Source: a bacterium (GTDB taxonomy: Bacteria; Patescibacteriota; CPR2; UBA1875; JAJYID01). From it: DNA of 24,051 bases. Below, one piece after another: positions 22,428 through 24,051 of this stretch; position 1 is the first letter of the stretch, and each line of letters begins with the position of its first letter. The stretch spans positions 1 to 24,051 of the forward strand of contig JAJYFH010000002.1 in NCBI GenBank assembly GCA_021791015.1. The letters run 5' to 3'. The notes beneath the pieces are model-generated. The model was not told the DNA's origin and did not search any database. It was given only the letters and a program-made list of their open reading frames with translations. Position numbers and translations under genes: made by a program.

Positions 22428-22454
22428 GTCATTCTGAGTGTAGCGAAGAATCTC
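22428..22454. repeat. Dispersed palindromic repeat
   Basis: GTCATTCTGAGTGTAGC, then GAAGAATCTC, abutting the leader element at 22459. Confidence 0.7.
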
Positions 22455-22458
22455 ATTT

Positions 22459-22510
22459 CATCAAACAATTTGCTCGTGAATCATTTGCGGGCAGGTAATT
22501 TGAAGAAAAT
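22459..22510 (+). promoter_or_regulatory. Leader RNA element, copy 1
   Basis: Starts CATCAAACAATTTG and ends GCAGGTAATTTGAAG, about 50 nt, duplicated at 23341-23390. Central stem GCTCGTG (22472-22478)/TGCGGGC (22486-22492) with a 7-nt loop. Between it and the ATG at 22626 lie CTCTGC/GCAGAG and CGGC/GCCG hairpins and the AAAGGAGG site. Confidence 0.65.
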
Positions 22511-22625
22511 ACAGGCGCCTCTGCGGCCAAAACAGCAGAGAAACGGCGACTCCTGCCGATGAATGGAGAAGATCTGAAATCAATCCTGGTTTCGGGTCGC
22601 TTTTCACCAACGAAAGGAGGTGAAA

Positions 22626-23138
22626 ATGAAAAAAATCGGTTCTTTCAAGAACCCGAAGATGGACCACTGTGTCCATCTTTACAAGGTTCTTGAAAGAGAG
22701 GGCTCCCAGCTTGGCCTCTTGATTCGTTTGGAGGCCAAGAGTTTCCGTTCGAATTTTTCGAATGGAACGAACGACTGGGACGTGTTCTTCCTCGTATCTT
22801 CGTACACCGACGCTGACATTAGCGGCGTCTGTACGGAGAAAGTGGAGGAGCACGTGAGCTCTGCTTTTCCTGAGAATGGAGTTATATCCCGTTACGACGG
22901 GTATAATTTCTACCTCAGGGAAACCCGAGAGCGGGAAACTGTTCTCGGGACAGAGTTCTACCTGGCCCCCCTGGAGCTCATGCCAGTGAGCTTCGGGGAA
23001 GCCACCCCCGAGGAACTCCTCGCAGTTGCAGACACTGTCGAGGTGGCCTTGGGGGAGGGCTTCGGCCCGCACGGTGAGTACAAGAACGCCGTGGGGCTGG
23101 AAGCTTGGGCAAAGGATACTTTGTCCAAGCTGGGCTAG
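22626..23138 (+). CDS. Unknown 170-residue protein on extremely hairpin-rich DNA
   Basis: ATG at 22626 lies 5 nt after AGGAGG (AAAGGAGGTGAAAATG), a near-perfect ribosome site, which is the main reason to call it coding. The product is soluble-looking and mixed: MKKIGSFKNPKMDHC start, WDVFFLVSSYTDADISG core, acidic helix TPEELLAVADTVEVALGEG, ending AKDTLSKLG. No family recognised. GC content and codon choice (CTC, GAG, GTG, GGC) stand out from the AT-rich surroundings. The DNA is a chain of at least nine inverted repeats with stems of 4 to 13 bp, so a structured RNA is a serious alternative. A longer antisense open frame exists but has no ribosome site. Confidence 0.55.
   Translation: MKKIGSFKNPKMDHCVHLYKVLEREGSQLGLLIRLEAKSFRSNFSNGTNDWDVFFLVSSYTDADISGVCTEKVEEHVSSAFPENGVISRYDGYNFYLRETRERETVLGTEFYLAPLELMPVSFGEATPEELLAVADTVEVALGEGFGPHGEYKNAVGLEAWAKDTLSKLG
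22641..22697 (+). repeat. Two-stage long hairpin at the 5' end of ORF 22626
   Basis: TCTTTCAAGAACC (22641-22653) pairs perfectly with GGTTCTTGAAAGA (22685-22697), 13 bp. Inside, AAGATGGAC (22656-22664) pairs with GTCCATCTT (22671-22679), 9 bp, with a 6-nt loop. Confidence 0.85.
22710..22739 (+). repeat. Hairpin in ORF 22626
   Basis: CTTGGCCTC (22710-22718) and GAGGCCAAG (22731-22739), 9 bp, 12-nt loop. Confidence 0.8.
22743..22767 (+). repeat. Hairpin in ORF 22626
   Basis: TTCCGTTCGAA-ttt-TTCGAATGGAA, 11 bp with one G-U pair, starting four bases after the previous stem. Confidence 0.8.
22801..22835 (+). repeat. Hairpin in ORF 22626
   Basis: CGTACA/TGTACG (6 bp) stacked, with a CC bulge, on GACGC/GCGTC-type pairing (5 bp). 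Confidence 0.7.
22882..22906 (+). repeat. Hairpin in ORF 22626
   Basis: TTATATCCCGT-tacg-ACGGGTATAA, 10 bp with one bulged T and a tetraloop. Confidence 0.8.
22924..22949 (+). repeat. Hairpin in ORF 22626
   Basis: CCCGAGA (22924-22930)/TCTCGGG (22943-22949), 7 bp. Confidence 0.7.
22991..23013 (+). repeat. Hairpin in ORF 22626
   Basis: CTTCGGGG/CCCCGAGG, 8 bp with one G-U. It is followed at 23057-23068 by GGGC-ttcg-GCCC with a UUCG tetraloop. Confidence 0.7.
23102..23131 (+). repeat. Hairpin at the 3' end of ORF 22626
   Basis: AGCTTGGGCAAAG-gata-CTTTGTCCAAGCT, 13 bp with one G-U pair, just before the stop codon. Confidence 0.85.
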
Positions 23139-23156
23139 GGTTGCCCTCTTGCTCCT

Positions 23157-23327
23157 GGCTGGTTGGTCCCAGCCTCCGATAAGAAAGGGAGATTTGGCGA
23201 TAAAAAAAGAAGCCATATTTCTCCAGACCGCCGGCAGACAAGCCGGAGATCCGAGGTGTGCACTTGGATGATACAAAAATCAAACTTTAGCCAAAACCAG
23301 GGCGGGGAACCTAAAGGTTCCCCGCCC
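23157..23327 (+). repeat. Hairpin-rich spacer after ORF 22626
   Basis: The 325-bp gap to the next ATG contains GGCTGG/CCAGCC (23157-23174), CCGGC/GCCGG (23231-23246) and a very strong GGGCGGGGAACC-taaa-GGTTCCCCGCCC (23300-23327, 12 bp). None has a clear U tract on this strand, though the last may end the transcript. Confidence 0.7.
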
Positions 23328-23340
23328 AAAACCTAACTTG

Positions 23341-23390
23341 CATCAAACAATTTGTCTGTGAAATTCGCGGACAGGTAATTTGAAGGAAAA
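23341..23390 (+). promoter_or_regulatory. Leader RNA element, copy 2
   Basis: Same CATCAAACAATTTG...ACAGGTAATTTGAAG block as at 22459. The stem is GTCTGTG (23354-23360)/CGCGGAC (23366-23372) with a 5-nt loop; sequence differs from copy 1 but pairing is kept. Confidence 0.65.
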
Positions 23391-23413
23391 GATTCTGGAC
23401 AAGCCAGAATGAC
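23391..23413. repeat. Dispersed palindromic repeat
   Basis: GATTCTGGACAAGCCAGAATGAC directly after the leader element, followed by a CGCACC/GGTGCG hairpin. Confidence 0.7.
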
Positions 23414-23463
23414 CCGCGCACCGCCAAAGGTGCGGGGCAAGCAAACCGAAAGGAGGGGGTACT

Positions 23464-23721
23464 ATGTCGAAGGAGATAGATCTGAACCTGTTAGACATCT
23501 CCCCTGCTGCTTTTGCAGCATGGCAGGAGATGTCGGGACGAATTGCTGTTGTGCTTGCGGCAATGGCGGAAATGGGCAAGGAAATACCGCCTATTCCTGA
23601 TGAAAGGGCTCGAATCAATGATGATGGAACTCTCACGATTTATGTCGAGATTTCCGGAATTTTGAGCGTTTCCATGAATGTGCCTGCTGACCAATGGGCG
23701 TATGAAAACAATCAGAACTAG
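23464..23721 (+). CDS. Small protein of unknown function
   Basis: 85 residues, ATG preceded by AAAGGAGG at 23450-23457. Not recognised. The first half is a hydrophobic/amphipathic helix (SPAAFAAWQEMSGRIAVVLAAMAEMG), the second a likely beta sheet (DGTLTIYVEISGILSVSMNVPADQW). No signal peptide. It shares the leader element, strong ribosome site and local hairpins with ORF 22626: GACATCTCC (23494-23502)/GGAGATGTC (23526-23534) encloses TGCTGC-tttt-GCAGCA. The TAG stop uses the first base of a palindromic repeat, so the C-terminus may have been cut or reset by that insertion. Confidence 0.6.
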   Translation: MSKEIDLNLLDISPAAFAAWQEMSGRIAVVLAAMAEMGKEIPPIPDERARINDDGTLTIYVEISGILSVSMNVPADQWAYENNQN

Positions 23722-23744
23722 ATTCCCGCCTGCGCGGGAATGAC
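23721..23744. repeat. Dispersed palindromic repeat at the stop of gene 23464
   Basis: GATTCCCGCCTGCGCGGGAATGAC; complementary form of the unit inside femX. Confidence 0.8.
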
Positions 23745-23763
23745 AATAGGGTGGAAGGCAACT

Positions 23764-23809
23764 GGGCGGTTGCTGTGCGAGTTAATTCTCGTCGCGGCGA
23801 CCGCCTTTT
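23764..23809 (+). terminator. Terminator of gene 23464
   Basis: GGCGGT (23765-23770)/ACCGCC (23800-23805) with an inner GCGAG/CTCGT stem, then TTTT. Confidence 0.7.
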
Positions 23810-23871
23810 CCATTTGGGGGTAGAGGTTAGGTAATTGGATAATTAGAGATTTAGATGATTAGACTCTCAGG

Positions 23872-23898
23872 GGATTTCTCCGTTTTGGTCGGAATGAC
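23872..23898. repeat. Dispersed repeat
   Basis: GGATTTCTCCGTTTTGGTCGGAATGAC, similar to the right half of 13098-13201. Between here and the transposase stop there is nothing else recognisable. Confidence 0.6.
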
Positions 23899-23938
23899 CC
23901 ATACGCCATTAAATAAAGTGTGGAGTTTGGTGCAGGGT

Positions 23939-24051
23939 CTAGACATTTAGGACACTGAAATCTAAATTTGAACCTTCAAATCCTTCTAAACTATTTAAAT
24001 ATTGTAGTGGTGTTTTGTTGGCCAAAGATTCATGCGGCCGATACGTATTGT
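23939..24051 (-). CDS. IS3/IS481-type DDE transposase, C-terminal fragment (cut by window edge)
   Basis: The minus strand gives 36 residues ending in TAG, with NTYRPHESLANKTPLQYL, the end of the rve integrase core (Y-N-x-Y-R-P-H) found in IS3 and IS481 transposases. The catalytic DDE residues lie outside the window. The element's inverted repeat should lie just left of the stop, perhaps near TGTGGAG at 23919, but this cannot be fixed from one end. Confidence 0.8.
   Translation of the reverse strand, partial: NTYRPHESLANKTPLQYLNSLEGFEGSNLDFSVLNV

Noticed and set aside
22461..23276. 271-codon minus-strand open frame over ORF 22626
   Set aside because: No ribosome site, spans the hairpin leader and spacer, and is explained by GC-rich sequence whose hairpins mirror both strands. 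The plus frame has a near-perfect Shine-Dalgarno.
1..24051. CRISPR array or tRNA genes
   Set aside because: No regularly spaced direct repeats and no TPsiC-arm plus acceptor pairing seen; the recurrent repeats are irregularly dispersed palindromes.

Overview
The window looks like a chromosomal piece of a Candidate Phyla Radiation (Patescibacteria, probably Parcubacteria-like) bacterium. This is inferred from five things: a compact moderately AT-rich genome, a MurE-like ligase lacking its N-terminal domain beside FemX, TrmB-type regulators, many genes with an extended -10 box placed so close to ATG that the mRNA must be (nearly) leaderless, and a dense family of short dispersed palindromes. 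TGA serves as a stop codon (gene ending 16889), so there is no sign of code 25. Two visible transposase remnants bound the window: IS200/IS605 TnpA at the left edge and an IS3/IS481-type integrase at the right edge.

Layout. 1-243: 3' end of an IS200/IS605 element. 283-6406: housekeeping block with trpS (+), the minus-strand cell-wall set femX-murE-manB, and divergent tsaD (+). 6463-8431: a small HNH-type protein and a B12-binding radical SAM protein (both -). 8568-11143: valS behind a T-box leader. 11144-12321: two near-consensus ParB-binding parS sites flanking and inside a membrane-anchored TPR gene. 12555-15443: rpsO and pnp with tandem rpsO promoters. 15579-21775: two TrmB-type regulators with matching candidate operators, two small unknown genes, a metallophosphoesterase, and a long SAM-methyltransferase protein split by a -1 frameshift at a slippery T run. 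21977-23809: an unusual RNA-structure-rich island. It holds a consensus promoter driving an apparently non-coding folded region, and two small unknown ORFs preceded by the same roughly 50-nt leader hairpin. The first of these ORFs is almost end-to-end hairpins.

How it works together: trpS, valS, tsaD and rpsO serve translation; pnp serves RNA turnover; femX, murE and manB make the cell envelope; the parS sites suggest the segment is recruited to the chromosome-segregation machinery. The accessory genes (HNH, radical SAM, the small unknown ORFs) mostly stand alone with strong Shine-Dalgarno sites and their own hairpin terminators, unlike the leaderless housekeeping genes. The most unusual signals are the hairpin-packed island at 21977-23809, the palindromic repeats inserted in frame into tsaD, manB and femX, the parS pair, and the paired TrmB operators.
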